This document shows, one piece after another, positions 31,838-44,700 of a stretch of 64,000 nt of DNA; within the stretch, counting starts at the first letter, position 1, and each line of letters opens with the position of its first letter. The DNA comes from Yamagishiella unicocca. Its lineage: Eukaryota; Chlorophyta; Chlorophyceae; Chlamydomonadales; Volvocaceae. The notes below the pieces were generated by a model. That model did no database searches and was not told the origin of the DNA. It saw only the letters and a list, made by a program, of their open reading frames with translations. Made by a program: the position numbers and the translations under genes. The DNA is taken from NCBI GenBank assembly GCA_003116995.1, contig BDSL01000044.1:372001-436000 (forward strand). The letters run 5' to 3'.

Positions 31838-34800
31838 ATGAAGCGCGTTGGGCATGCCTCCAAGAAAGCCCGGCTAGACGTGGGAGATGAGCAGCCAGTG
31901 GAGCCCCCTGATCCAATCGCAGCCGCTATGGAGGCCAAACGTAATTGATTGCGCTGACAAAACCTAAGGAGGAAAGAAGAGGTTATTATGGTGATGTTTC
32001 TGGAAGCTGACGGCGGTGGTCAACCTCACGCCTCCGCGCAGGCTTACGACTGCTAGAAGCAGCGAGTAGAGGAGCCGGAGGCACAGCAGCACCAGAAAGC
32101 CTTTCTAGCAAACCACCGCGGGTCGATAGCGCGCTAGGTATGTTCAGTGCGGTGTCTGCCTGCACGCCGGCAACAGCGACCGTAGGCGGGAGAGAGAGTC
32201 CCGCTGCTAGTGTGGGGATATCTTAAGGGTATTCGCGTGATACATCTTCCCCAACATCGTGGCGACGTGTGAATGCGTTCAACTGGCACGGATTTGCCCT
32301 AATGAACGCAAACGCACGCGGTCAGGCAAGTATCACATCATTCAGGCGTACCTACCCAGTACGCTGAACCTTCCCCACATCCCCCAGCCGTTTCGAAGGA
32401 GCAGCGGCTGCTGCGCACGCACCCTACCGGTCCTGCGAACCGGCTACCTACCTCCTCTGCCACCCTCCCGCCACTACCCTGCTGCTACCAATCGAAACAG
32501 ACCTGCACGACACGGGCACTAGGGACGCCACTCCATTGTTCCCAGTGACTACCACCACCATCACACGGAGACCACGGCAGCGGCCCACGGGGGGCCCGGC
32601 GGGCAGCGCACCTGCCGCTGCTGCTGCCGCACCTGCTGCTGAAGCAGCTGGGGCCCCGGCACGTGAGGGTGGCGGCACCGGAGGCGCGTTAGCTGCGCTT
32701 TTGGGCTACAGGTGCGCGGTACGGCAGTGGTCGGGCGATGGGGCTGCGGTCGGGCGGAGGCTGTCCCCGCTAGGAACCTGGCGTACTGACATTGGAAGCT
32801 TCGTGAGCGCCGATAACATACAATTCCTCATTTGGGTTGGATGTGGGTCGATGTGGGTCGATGTGGGTTGAGGTGGGTCGATGTGAGTTGATATGGGTCG
32901 ATGTGGGTCGGATGCGGCGGCGTGGCGTGGTGCCGGCGGCACTCCTGGCTGCCCACCTGCGGCGCTGTGGCGCTTAGGCCGCCGTCGCGGGGCCTGAGCC
33001 ACTAGTCAGCAGCACCCGCGCGCTGGGGTGATCCTCCCTGCTGGCGCGCACCCTCCCTTGCAGTGACGTGGAGGTCGACGAAGACGATGGGGGCGATGAT
33101 GGGGAAGAGGGCGGGAGGCAGGAGGAGGGCGTCGACCAGCCGCGCAGCTCGCGGCATCGCCCGCAGGCCGCTGCTGCCGTGTCCGCAGCCGGATCAATAC
33201 CGCCTGCGGAGGAGCCGCCGGGGACGGCGTCGGCTGGGGGCGCCGCTGAGGATGCAGCCGCCGACGCGGGCGGAGGTTCTGCTCGGGACGATGCCACGGT
33301 TGTGGCGGCGGGCGCAGCGGCGCCATCCTCGGCGGCGGCAGCTGCTGGCGATGACATGGATATGGAGGTGCGCATCTCGGATCTCATCATTTGGGGCACG
33401 AGTCTACTGATGCGCCGGTCTCTTCGGTATCCCCGAGCGACCGCAATGAGGACATATCCCTATCGCATTAACGGGCTTCAATCCGTGCCTTGAGTGCCCA
33501 TCTGCTTGCACAACGCACGCGACTAGGCGCTCAGGGCCGCATCTGACCCGTCCCAGCCCGAAACGTCCCAGCCCGAAACGTCCCAGCCCGAAACGTCTTT
33601 TCTAAACGTTTTTTCTCGCATCCACGGGTCCTGCTCGAAACCCGCCCTTGCAACCTGCGCCCACTCGGCGCGACCGCAGCTCGCCAGCTTCATGAATGAG
33701 CTGGAGGCCAGCGGCTTGCTCGGAGACGAAGCCGCCGACGTCAACGCTGGCGGTGACGGCGAAGCGGGTGCCGTCCCGGTGGCCTCCGCCGCTGGAGCTG
33801 AGGCGGCGGAGGCAGCGCAGCTGGTGGCAGCGGACGAGGCGGGTGGCGCAGCGGCGGAGCAGCGAGTCCTGGGGTACCTGCTGCAGGCACCCGAGTGGAG
33901 CAAGTGCTTGGACACGGGGTCCGGAAAGATCTACTTTTGGAACCTGGGGAGCGGGGAGGTGGCATGGGAGGCGCCGGCAGGCGCCGACGCCGATTTGTTG
34001 CTGCCGCCAGGCCCAGAGCCTAGCGGCAACGGCACTGGCGCGGGGGAGGCGGAGGCGGATGGGCCGCAGGCGGGCGTCACCGCGTCGGCAGAGGCGGCGG
34101 TGGCAGCTCGGGAGGGGCAGGGCGCTCCGCGCTCCTCTTGTAGCCGCCCCGCAGTGAGCGGTGAGGCGGGCGCGGAGGAGGCGGATTCCGGCCCCACGGA
34201 GAGCGCCGCGGCGCCGCGGCCTGCCGGAGCGTCGACGGCTAGCGCCGAAGTTGCTGATGCGCGCGGGGCTGCCTTGAGCGATGAGGGCGATCAAGCGGAG
34301 GATGGAGGGGAAACCAGGGCCGCGCCGGCCGATGCTGGCGCCGACCTCGACGGCGCGACCGCGCCAAGCGGTGGGCCCAGGGATGCAGCAGCTGCGGATG
34401 GTGAGGCGCAGTCACCTGCTGCCAGTGCGCCTTCGACATCACGTGAAGCAGCGCAGGTCGGACAGCGGAGCCAGAAGCGAGGGCCCGGCGGGGAGGCGGT
34501 GTCGGGAGGTATGGAAGGGGACGACGAGGCGCTGGCCCACCAAGATGGACCACCTGCTGCTGCGGGAGCTCCGGAGCCGGGTAGCGGGGCGAGGGACGCG
34601 ATGGAGGCGGCTCCGAGACCAGCAGTGTCGGCGTCAGGCGTTAAAGTAGCTGACGCTGTCGGTGCCACTACGGGCGCTACAGCCTCGGCAGCGGTTGGCG
34701 CGGACGCCGAGCTGCTGGTCGCGCTGACGGACATGGTGCTGCGGCCGCCGCAGCCGCACGTCTACCAGGCGATGGCGGCGCTGGAGGCGGAGGCGGCCGC

Positions 34801-37800
34801 CGCAGCCCGGTGCTTCATGCAGGTGTGTCTGTGTGCGTGCGGATGGCCGCGCAGTGCGGCGGCAGCTCAGGAAGGAAGAGGCCGGAAGTTTGACGGCCGG
34901 GCGGGCGGCTGGCTTCTACACCCCCAGTGCGCCATGTGCAAGCCCGTTGGCGGGCGATTACGGCACATGCATCGTCGCCTGCAGGACCAGCCGCCATCCA
35001 CTGCCATGCCGTCTCGGCTCTACATTCTCACGCTTTCAACCCCGCTGCTTACCCGGCTGCAGGACCTTCCGCCCCTGGTGCGGCTGGCCGTCGAGGCGCA
35101 GGTTCGAGCGGCGGACTGGCGGCAGCTGGCAGCGCAGCAGGCGGCTGCGGCGGCGGCGGGCCAGCCCGGTGACGCCGTGTGCTGGCCCTCCCTGGAGCGG
35201 CACTTCGTGGGGCGCGTCAAGCAGCTCTTGGAGGCGCTGCCGGCGGTGGGTCTCACGGATCGGAGCGGGGGGTGGAGAGGAAACCCATGGTCCGAAACCG
35301 GGGAAGAATGAATACTAGGGTCGGAACGGGGTTGAGGGGGAGGGGGAGGGTCTACAGGAGGATGCGTACGGCAGCACGCGGCAGGCGGCAAGGGATGCTT
35401 TCGTTGTGTGGGCGGTTGGGGCGACGTGGGTACAGTCGTTGCGGCGAGCGGCCGTGTGGATGCCCACAGCAAGACATGCGCTGCATTCCTGGTCTTGTTC
35501 GGCCGTCGTTGTTTGCCGCAGTCAAACGGATACCGCGATGGCACCGTGATGGCTGCCTCCGTCAAGCTCCCGCTTACCCTTCCCGCCACGCAGCACTAAC
35601 TACCACCTCACCTCGCCACCGCCGCCTAATTCACCCGGCCGGCATCCGCCACGTCCCGGCACCCGGGTCCACCTATCACCCCCCAGGCCACTGCAAAGGC
35701 GCAGCGGACGCGGCTCGGGAGCCACGTTGCCACGTCGCCCGCGGCAGCCTCCTCTGCCCCGGGCCAAACTGGCAGTGCCGGAGTGCTCGCGGCGGCCGTC
35801 ACCGGGCAAGACCCGGCGCGGGCCCTTGCCGGGCGGGAGGGGACTGGGTCTGAGGACGACCGCGCGGCTGCGGCGGCCGGAGCCAGTGTCCCTGGGGCGG
35901 CAGGCCCAGCCGGGGGCAAGGGCGCGGCGGCGGGTGGCGCGGCGTCAGCAGCTCAGGCGGACGCCACCGCCGCTGGCGGCGAGGAGGACGTGGAGGAGGG
36001 CGAGCTGCCGGAGACAGCGACTCCAGCTCCTGCACCGGCTGATGCTGTGGCGGAGCCGCGGGAGGTTGAGGACTTGAGAGGGGGCGCTGGAGCAGAGGCG
36101 TCTGCGGCGGCAGCAGCGGCGGGGTCCGGGTCCGGCGCAGAGGCGGCGGTCCCTGCCGCTGGCGCGTACCCGGTCATGCCGTACGCGTACGGAGGCGTTG
36201 CCCCGGCTGCGTACGACCCTCACGGCTACTACAACTGGCACGCACACGCGTACCGTTACGACACCTCGTACGCTTTCGCGCAGGGCGGGGCTGCGGCCGG
36301 CGCGGCGGCGGCAGCCGATGGCGGGGGCGAGGTGCCGCCGCCGCTGCCGCCGCTGCCCGCCTCAGAAGACGGCGCGGACGCAGCCGCGCCGTTGCCGCCG
36401 TCCTCCCCTCCGGAGCCTCCTTTGCCGCCCCTGCCGCCCGGCCCGGCGTCAGGTGGCGACGATGACGCACTGCCGCCACTGCCTCCGGGCGGCGGCGGCG
36501 GAGCCGACGATGACGGCGATGACGGCGAGGACATGGTCATTGAGGACGGCTCCGGCGCTGTGGCGCCGCTGCCGGCAGACGCGCCGCCGCTGCCGCCTGG
36601 CTTCGAGGCGGCGGCGGCGGCGTACGTGGGCGCCTACGGGCAGAGCGCCTACGACGCGTACATGTCGCAGACGTACGGCTACGCGTACGGCGTGGCGCCG
36701 CCGCCGGCGACCACGCCCGCCGGCTACGAGGCTCTGCAGCTCGTCAATACCTACCTGGGCTACGGCCCCGCCGCTGCCGGGAACGGCCCGGTGGCGCCGT
36801 CGGTTCCGCAACCGAAGCGTAAGGAGTACAGGGCTGAGCCTGTCCGGAACCCGGCGGCGGGCCGCGGCGGTGACGACGGCGAGGATGACGCAACCCCAGA
36901 GCCGCAGCCAGTGCGCGTCAGCGCGTCCCCCACGCCGCCGCCTCTTGACCTGCTCAACATGCACGCGCTGCCCGCCGGGCTGCCTTCGGCGTCAGCGGCT
37001 GCCGGCGGAGACGCCGCTGCGGCCGCGGCCAAGCGCAAGGCCATCGCAGCTGGCGGCGCCGCCGCTGCCGGCAAGCGCAGCAAGGTGATGGGCGGGCGGG
37101 TCGGAGCGATGGTGCAGCAATGGAGCGCCGTACAGAAGAAGCTCGAAGAGGAGGACGAGGAGAAAGCGCGCAAGGTAGGGATGGGGTTGCCGGGGTGGTG
37201 TTGGGATTACAAGTAACGTTTGGGGGCAAGAGCCCTAGGGAGAGAGCCATGGGTCTCAGGCATGAAAGAAACCTCCTATTATGGCGGTCAACATCCCCCG
37301 GCGACGTCTGCAGCGCGGATCCGGACGGGACGAGGCCTCGAATGTTGGTTAGGTGCCGCGTCGCTGTGCCGCGTCGCTGTGCCGCGTCGCTTCGCTCTTC
37401 CTGCAGGCTAGTTAGTCCAGCTGACGTGTGCAACGAACGCGCACTTTCCTGTTCGGCATTGCCCCTCTCGACGGCCTCCTGACATGCTATAATCCCATCT
37501 CCGTGCCGATCGCCCAGGCCGCTGAGGCGGAGGACCCGGGCGCGCAGGAGCGGAAAAAGCTGGCGGAGTTGGAACGCTGGAAGTGGGAGCAGGAGGTGAC
37601 GGGCGCGTCCAGGGCGAACGCCAATTTCGCGGTGAGTGGCTCGGCTGTCCTGAGGTCCTGGCCCCTGCGGCGCGGCGGCGGAGAGGGGGCCCCCGCCGGC
37701 TGGTCGCGGCTACTGCCGCTGTTGCGCAAAGGAGCGCGCAGCAGCTGCCGCGTTTCCCTTCGTTTAATGGAGTCCCCTCCCCGTCTTCGCCCGTGTATTG

Positions 37801-38639
37801 CCTGCCGCTCGCCTCCACTGCCTCAGCCCATTGGCGATTGGCGGTCCCGCTTCGCCAAAACAGCTCAGCAGCAAAGCGCAGACGCGGGCGGCGCGGGGGC
37901 AGCCGCCGCAGCTGCTCCCGACGACGCCGCCGCTGCCAAGAAGGCCAAAAAAGCCGCGAAGGACGGGTCCAAGAAGGAGAAGAAGGAAAAGAAGGAGAAG
38001 AAGGAGAAGCGAGACAAGGCACAGCCCAAAGCCGCCGACGGCGCCAGCGGCGCTGTCGCGGACTCAACGGCATCGTTGCCGGCACAGCAGCCGGCGGTAC
38101 TTAATTCCAAGACTCGGCCTGACCTGGATTCCATCTCGGCGGGACTGCCGAGCGGTTGGCGGGCCATGTGGGACAAGGACTCTGGCGACGTGTACTATGG
38201 CAACTTGACAACGAGGGTAGGTGCACACAGAAGCTCAAAAGGCATTGCGTCTGGCATCGTCTGGGCTCCTGTGTCGTTGGTTGGAGGGTCAGCCGGGGCT
38301 CGCGGCGATGAAAACGCGATGCACGATGGGAAGGAGGCGCTGCGTGTCTTCCCAGCTCTGAGCTGTGCGCCTGGTTTGAACCGGGGCAGCATCACGGCCC
38401 CTCTCATCAGCGCGCGGGCAGGGTCAGATGTGCGCCAGGCAAAGGGCCCGTGGCGGCTGACTGCCCGGCGTGCAGCACACCAAGGTATTGACGGCTGCCG
38501 CCAGTGGCAACACACCACCACTGCCACACCACCACGACCAAACATCACCTCCACCACCATCGCCGACCGCTGCCGCCGCCGCCACCCTACGTGGGAGGAC
38601 GAACTGCACCTAATAGGAACCCCGGAGCACCGCCTGTGA
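31838..38639 (+). CDS. FNBP4-like protein with two WW domains
   Basis: Nine exons: 31838-31940, 32546-32711, 33064-33367, 33680-34822, 35063-35245, 35687-37174, 37518-37631, 37827-38216, 38505-38639. They join in phase and give 1,341 aa. Order: a basic start MKRVGHASKKARL; LAALLGYSDVEVDED; a WW domain near 260-292 (KIYFWNLGSGEVAWEAP); PPLPP-rich tracts near 815-900; MVQQWSAVQKKLEEE; ANFAPIGDWRSRF; a lysine-rich stretch; a second WW start near 1273 (LPSGWRAMWDKDSGDVYYGN). WW domains bind proline-rich ligands; animal FNBP4 binds formins and is linked to splicing factors. The order and the GDWR motif match the FNBP4 family. The final exon is the weakest part: the second WW should end in T-W-x-x-P, but here only PTWEDEL follows after an extra stretch. 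Confidence 0.8.
32836..32910. repeat. GATGTGGGTC repeats in an FNBP4-like intron
   Basis: Seven or so imperfect copies of gatgtgggtc lie in the intron between exons 2 and 3. Confidence 0.8.
33540..33645 (+). repeat. CCCAGCCCGAAACGT triplet and CATCCACGGGTC repeat, copy C
   Basis: Three tandem copies of cccagcccgaaacgt end directly in ctaaacgttttttctcgcat and ccacgggtcctgctcgaaac. The second part is related to copies A (9240) and B (29185). It lies in the intron between exons 3 and 4, about 35 bp from the acceptor. Confidence 0.7.
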
Positions 38640-40343
38640 TAGCTCAGCTCTCGCGCCCTCCACTTCGCTCTCCTTTGCACCCACGCGGGGCCGACCGGCG
38701 GCGGGGCCCGGGTCTGGAGTGGCTCTCGAGTGCGAGCGCAGTCAGTTTGTTCCTTGGTGCTTGGTATCTGGTTAGTGTATACTTGGTATCTAGTTGGAGG
38801 CGTGCGTATGGTAACATAAACCGGGCAGGTGGTGGTGCGAACGGGGTGCAGGCGTGCAGTGGTGCGTCACCTTCCAACCAATGAGCTAGGGGCAAAGGGT
38901 GCGCAGGGGCTTGAGGGGCACTCTTCGAAGTACAGCCCTTGCTGCGGTGCAAGCCAGCGTTGGATGTTAGGCAGTGCCTTGAGAACAAGACGGGCAGGGG
39001 TGTGGCTGGAATGGCCCCGAAGATGAGGGGCTTCGCGGCGGGAGCGTCCAGGCTTGACGAGCTGGGGCTGAGGGGTACACAATGAGTTGTGTTATTGTAG
39101 ATGGGAAGCACTGGCTGCCGAATTGTGGTTATTCCGTCGCTCCGTTTTGGGTGCTGACTTCCCATGCGGAGGTGGGTTTGGCATTTCTCGTAGGATGCAT
39201 GGGTGGGCAGGAGAACCGCGCTGGCCAGGACAGGGTTGGGTGAGACGGGGTAGGGGGTGGGTTCCTGGGTGCTGCATTTTGGGAGGTACCGGCACCATGC
39301 GCGGATGGGAAGCAAAGCCACTTTCGGACGGCCGCCGCACCTGCCACCAAGTTGCCGCTGCGCGCGTGGCCTTGCTGCCCGGCAAAACACAACACGAGGC
39401 GTTAGCTGGAAGCTGGCGCGTCTGCTTCTGGTGCGCCACGAACCCCCACTGCAGGTAAGTGCATGCAAGGTAAGTGCGTTGGACCCGATTCCGCCTACCG
39501 CCTGCACCCGGTGCATACTCTCCCGCCTCCTCTGCCACGTCATTTATTCGCTCTGCTTTCCCCCTCGACGCACATGATCCTGGAGTACCGGTAATTGTGT
39601 CCTTGCAAGTTGCATCCTTGCCTCAAGCCTCGTGCTCCTCATTCTCCGCGGTGACCCCACGAGCCCAAGGTCGCAGGCAAAGCCGGGCAGCCTCCAAGGA
39701 CTGGTCCGGATTGGCTTGATCCTTCGCTAGGCTGGTGTCCAGACGGCCTGGTCTCACGCTGGCGACATGCTCGCAGAGCCGGAGCCTAAATGCCCTTCCT
39801 TACTTGCCGCTGCTCGCGCAACCAGCTGTGCGGAGCTAGCCACGCGGCCTGGCTAGCACCGGCCTGGCACCCCCTGCACCGCTGTTAACTGCACCGCCGC
39901 AGAGCAGCGATGGGTGTATTGGAGTGCAGGCTTCAGGCCGTATAGCCACCAGCTACGCCAGTTTGACCCCACCGGCACGTTCGTCTCACCATTTGGCAAG
40001 CTGCTGACGTCCTGCCCCTTCCCCCTGGGTCATCATTTCCTCCCACCCAAAGGAGACCCGATGGACGAGGCCGGCGTGAGACGGACTGCAGGACTCCCGA
40101 GGACACCAGGAGATTGGCCCAATTGGCCCATTCGCCGCCTTCCTAAGCGACTTGGGCGGCAGGTGCCTTGTTCACCGGCCCAGGGAGCCCAGCAGACCAC
40201 AGCGGGACGGCGAAATGGCAAACATGGCGAAATGACAAACGTTTTTCTTGACACAACGGCGCCTGGGGCGCCATGGCCAAGGCGGTCAACCGGATGATGA
40301 CCTACGTGCCCAATGAGACGCGAGCTTACGAAACCATTTGTAA
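38640..40343 (+). other. Probable 3' UTR of the FNBP4-like gene
   Basis: No exon with coding bias is seen. The first TGTAA on the + strand is at 40339-40343, about 1.7 kb past the stop. A 299-codon minus-strand frame (39543-38644) covers part of this stretch, but its composition is not protein-like. Confidence 0.35.
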
Positions 40344-41724
40344 CACTATATTTATTCATGTCGAGGTGCCGTGTACCCTGAGGGTTGTGCGTTCGGCGCC
40401 CGTGCTACGACCTGTATGCTGTTCCACGCCAGGCATGGCAGCAAGCACAGCGAAGGCATACAGCAGTTCAAGTAAAGGCCTTTGAAGCCGCGAGCAATAA
40501 GACTGCGATAATGACATGATGTGGGGACATACATTCAAGCGGACACGGAATTAGCGAGGCGCTAATCATACCCGGGTCGTCGCTCGCGCGAGCACGAGTT
40601 ACATGCGAAATATACATCCCAGCTTCGCTTCAAATGCTAGGAATGTAAAAAAGGTAAATATGTCATGCGAACATCATGGGACAAAAACAAATTACACTTC
40701 CGCAAACCTCGTCGCGCGTCGTACCCTGCGTGCTAACGGTGCGGCATACATAAGCACGCGATTCCTTCGCTCAGGCATATTTGCTGGAGCAAAATATAAA
40801 ATACACATATTGCCCCCTTGTGATACTCCGTTACGTTGCGATCAAATATAAAAACCAGTGTGGGTAGGCGCGAACTGCAGGAAGTCGGGCAGACTTGCAA
40901 ACGTTAGCTCCACAACTAACAGAACGCTGCAACAGTTACACATCGGCGAAATATCCCACAGCTTTCGCAGAATTTGAGCCTTCCCGCAGCGAAGTTGCGA
41001 GCGACACAACCGACTTGTGAGGCAGGCAACGAACGGACTGACACCGCCGTTGATAGAGCAATGGGCGACCCAGGAACCGCGAGGAGCCGATGTAACACCT
41101 TTGAACCGTTGCGGCCGGTCAACCTAGCCATCGTCGTGACAGTCCTGTAAGTCCGCGCTCGGGTCGATAGCGGTCGATCAGCGGCTACTCGCTCGCCCTG
41201 GTAGCTGTGCAGTAGCCATACTATCGATCGGTCTAGCGCTCTTGATGTGATAAGTATGCTTGCAATGATCGCCGGTTCCAGCTGTTGTAAACGCCGCGGC
41301 TTCCCCACGTGCGCGCCCTTGCGCGACTATCCCCCATCCGTCCCCATCCTGCTGCAGTGTGTTCACGGCGTTTCCAAAGGCCCTTGCGCAACCAGGTGCG
41401 TTATTATATTAGCGAGGATACGGACGAAGGCTTGGCTTCTTGACCTGTAGGTACTCTACGCTTCACTTCATATCCATGGATGGTCGCGGAATGTCGCATG
41501 CGATGCCACAGTGATCACGTTTCCACGTTAGGATGCAGCGAACTGAACTTCTCTGTGTGATAGGCCGTTGACGGTTGCAGCGGTGGATAGCTATAGAGTG
41601 GTTCTGCACGTCTGTTTCTTCTAAGAATGGCTCAAAATCGGTTCTACCCCGCCTTACCCTACCCCACGCCACTCGATGCCGACCGTTGCCGCTGCCGGTG
41701 TGCTGCATTGATCTGCTGCAGCCA
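40344..41724. other. Non-coding, lower GC; may hide upstream exons of the next gene
   Basis: An AT-richer stretch with no clear exon. The surface glycoprotein gene to the right lacks a start codon and signal peptide, so its missing 5' exons may lie here or further left. Confidence 0.35.
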
Positions 41725-44700
41725 ACATCACCGGCTACACCTTCTACCCTGAAAAGGACTACAACGGCAATGTGAAGGTCGACGGGGCACGTGGCCATGA
41801 GGGTCACGGGAGTATGACACACCATGATGACATTGTTGTAACGGTTACAATGGGTTCCAGACCAAAAGGGAGAAGCATCGGGCACATCGCCTGACACTGA
41901 GGGAGACGGAGGAGACAGGCGTGGTGGTTTGCCTTTGTCCCGGTGCAGTTCGTGTTCTATCTCTTTCGTCTCCTTCAGTGTCTGGCGATGTGCCCGATGC
42001 TTCTACCTTTCGGTCTGGAACTTACTGTAACAGCTCTTTCACGCCGATGACTTGACGCCGCCCGCCGCACCTTCTATCAACCTAACCGCTGCTCGCTATT
42101 AAAGCACACCAATGGTTCTACCTTCTGGTCTGGAACCCACTGTAACAGTTACTACTAAAGCACACCAATATTCAGCAGGCACTATTTGCTTCTGCATAGT
42201 GAACCTGAGCGATTCCCTTTTCTCGATGCCAGGCACCACACCGACCGTGGCCTACCGTGGTTGCGCACACGTATGCTCGTCCATGCCGGCGGCCAAGGAC
42301 CTGCATGACCTGCGTAGCCAGCAACTTGACCGTCCACATTTGCCGTACCAGGGCCGTTCACGGCGTCGCAAACCGTAACCTACCGTTGTTTGCTCGTGCT
42401 CGCAGGTACCCTGGGACGGATATTGTCAAGGTCACGCAAAACTACACCACAGGCGAAACCACAGCAACCTGGTTGCAGCGGGCTGCCGATGACTGCAACA
42501 CGCGCTGCAGCTGTGGCAGCTTCAACACGCATGGCTGGCTTAAGACTTTGTTTGACGCATCTCAATTGACTAGCGCCTCATACTTTTCGGGCGGCGACCA
42601 AGGTGCGTGCCCCACAGCCCACGCCCTACGAGACGTATTCTTTACAGGGCACGCAGTTAGTTCGGCGTGCCACATATAGTGGGCGTACGTTATTCCGTAT
42701 GAAGGAATATGTACGGTACATACGCAGCCGTTGATCCTCGCTCACGCACATTGCATAATTGCATGCATGCAAGCTGCAGGCGGGCAGTTAATAAGCCGCC
42801 CTTCGGCCAAGCTCGCTCATCGTAGTAGTACCTGTTACGTGGGCCCCAGACATGCAGTGGCCAGTGGGCCCCAGACATGCAGTGGGCCCCAGACATGCAG
42901 TGGGCCCCAGACATGTAGTGGGCCCCAGACATGCAGTGGGCCCCAGACATGCAGTGGGCCCCAGACATGTAGTGGGCCCCAGACATGCAGTGGGCCCCAG
43001 ACATGCAGTGGGCCCCAGACATGTAGTGGGCCCCAGACATGTAGTGGGCCCCAGACATGTAGTGGGCCCCAGACATGCAGTGGGCCCCAGACATGTAGTG
43101 GGCCCCAGACATGCAGTGGGCCCCAGACATGCAGTGGGCCCCAGACATGCAGTGGGCCCCAGACATGCAGTGGGCCCCAGACATGCAGTGGGCCCCAGAC
43201 ATGCAGTGGGCCCCAGACATGCAGTGGGCCCCAGACATGCAGTGGGCCCCAGACATGCAGTGGGCCCCAGACATGCAGTGGGCCCCAGACATGCAGTGGG
43301 CCCAGACATGCAGTGGGCCCCAGACATGCAGTGGGCCCCAGACATGCAGTGGGCCCCAGACATGCAGTGGGCCCCAGACATGCAGTGGGCCCCAGACATG
43401 CAGTGGGCCCCAGACATGCAGTGGGCCCCAGACATGTAGTGGGCCCCAGACATGCAGTGGGCCCCAGACATGTAGTGGGCCCCAGACATGCAGTGGGCCC
43501 CAGACATGCAGTGGGCCCCAGACATGTAGTGGGCCCCAGACATGCAGTGGGCCCCAGACATGCAGTGGGCCCCAGACATGCAGTGGGCCCCAGACATGCA
43601 GTGGGCCCCAGACATGCAGTGGGCCCCAGACATGTAGTGGGCCCCAGACATGAGTGGGCCCCAGACATGCAGTGGGCCCCAGACATGCCCCAGTGCAGTG
43701 CCCCAGACATGCAGTGGGCCCCAGACATGCAGTGGGCCCCAGACATGCAGTGGGCCCCAGACATGTAGTGGGCCCCAGACATGCAGTGGGCCCCAGACAT
43801 GCAGTGGGCCCCAGACATGCAGTGGCCCCAGACATGCAGTGGGCCCCAGACATGCAGTGGGCCCCAGACATGTAGTGGGCCCCAGACATGCCCCAGACAT
43901 GTAGTGGGCCCCATGACATGCCCAGACATGCACCCCAGACCCCATGTAGTGGGCCCCAGACATGCAGTGGGCCCCAGACATGCAGTGGGTGCCCCCAGAC
44001 ATGCAGTGGGCCCCAGACATGTAGTGGGCCCCAGACATGTAGTGGGCCCCAGACATGTGGGCCCCAGACATGGGCCCCCAGACATGCAGTGGGCCCCAGA
44101 CATGCAGTGGGCCCCAGACATGCCCCAGACATGGGCCCCAGACATGCCCCAGACATGCAGTGGGCCCCAGACATGTGGGCCCCAGACATGCAGTGGGCCC
44201 CAGACATGCAGTGGGCCCCAGACATGCAGTGGGCCCCAGACATGCAGTGGGCCCCAGACATGCAGTGGGCCCCAGACATGCAGTGGGCCCCAGACATGCA
44301 GTGGGCCCCAGACATGCAGTGGGCCCCAGACATGCAGTGGGCCCCAGACATGCAGTGGGCCCCAGACATGCAGTGGGCCCCAGACATGCAGTGGGCCCCA
44401 GACATGAGTGGGCCCAGACATGCAGTGGGCCCCAGACATGAGTGGGCCCCAGACATGAGTGGGCCCAGACATGTAGTGGGCCCCAGACATGCAGTGGGCC
44501 CCAGACATGCAGTGGGCCCCAGACATGCAGTGGGCCCAGACATGCAGTGGGCCCCAGACATGCAGTGGGCCCCAGACATGCAGTGGGCCCCAGACATGCA
44601 GTGGGCCCCAGACATGCAGTGGGCCCCAGACATGCAGTGGGCCCCAGACATGCAGTGGGCCCCAGACATGCAGTGGGCCCCAGACATGCAGTGGGCCCCA

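Noticed and set aside
36198..37088. A 296-codon + strand frame rich in arginine
   Set aside because: It is a frame-shifted shadow of exon 6 of the FNBP4-like gene.
38644..39543. A 299-codon minus-strand frame
   Set aside because: Composition is not protein-like, there is no domain, and it overlaps the probable 3' UTR of the FNBP4-like gene.
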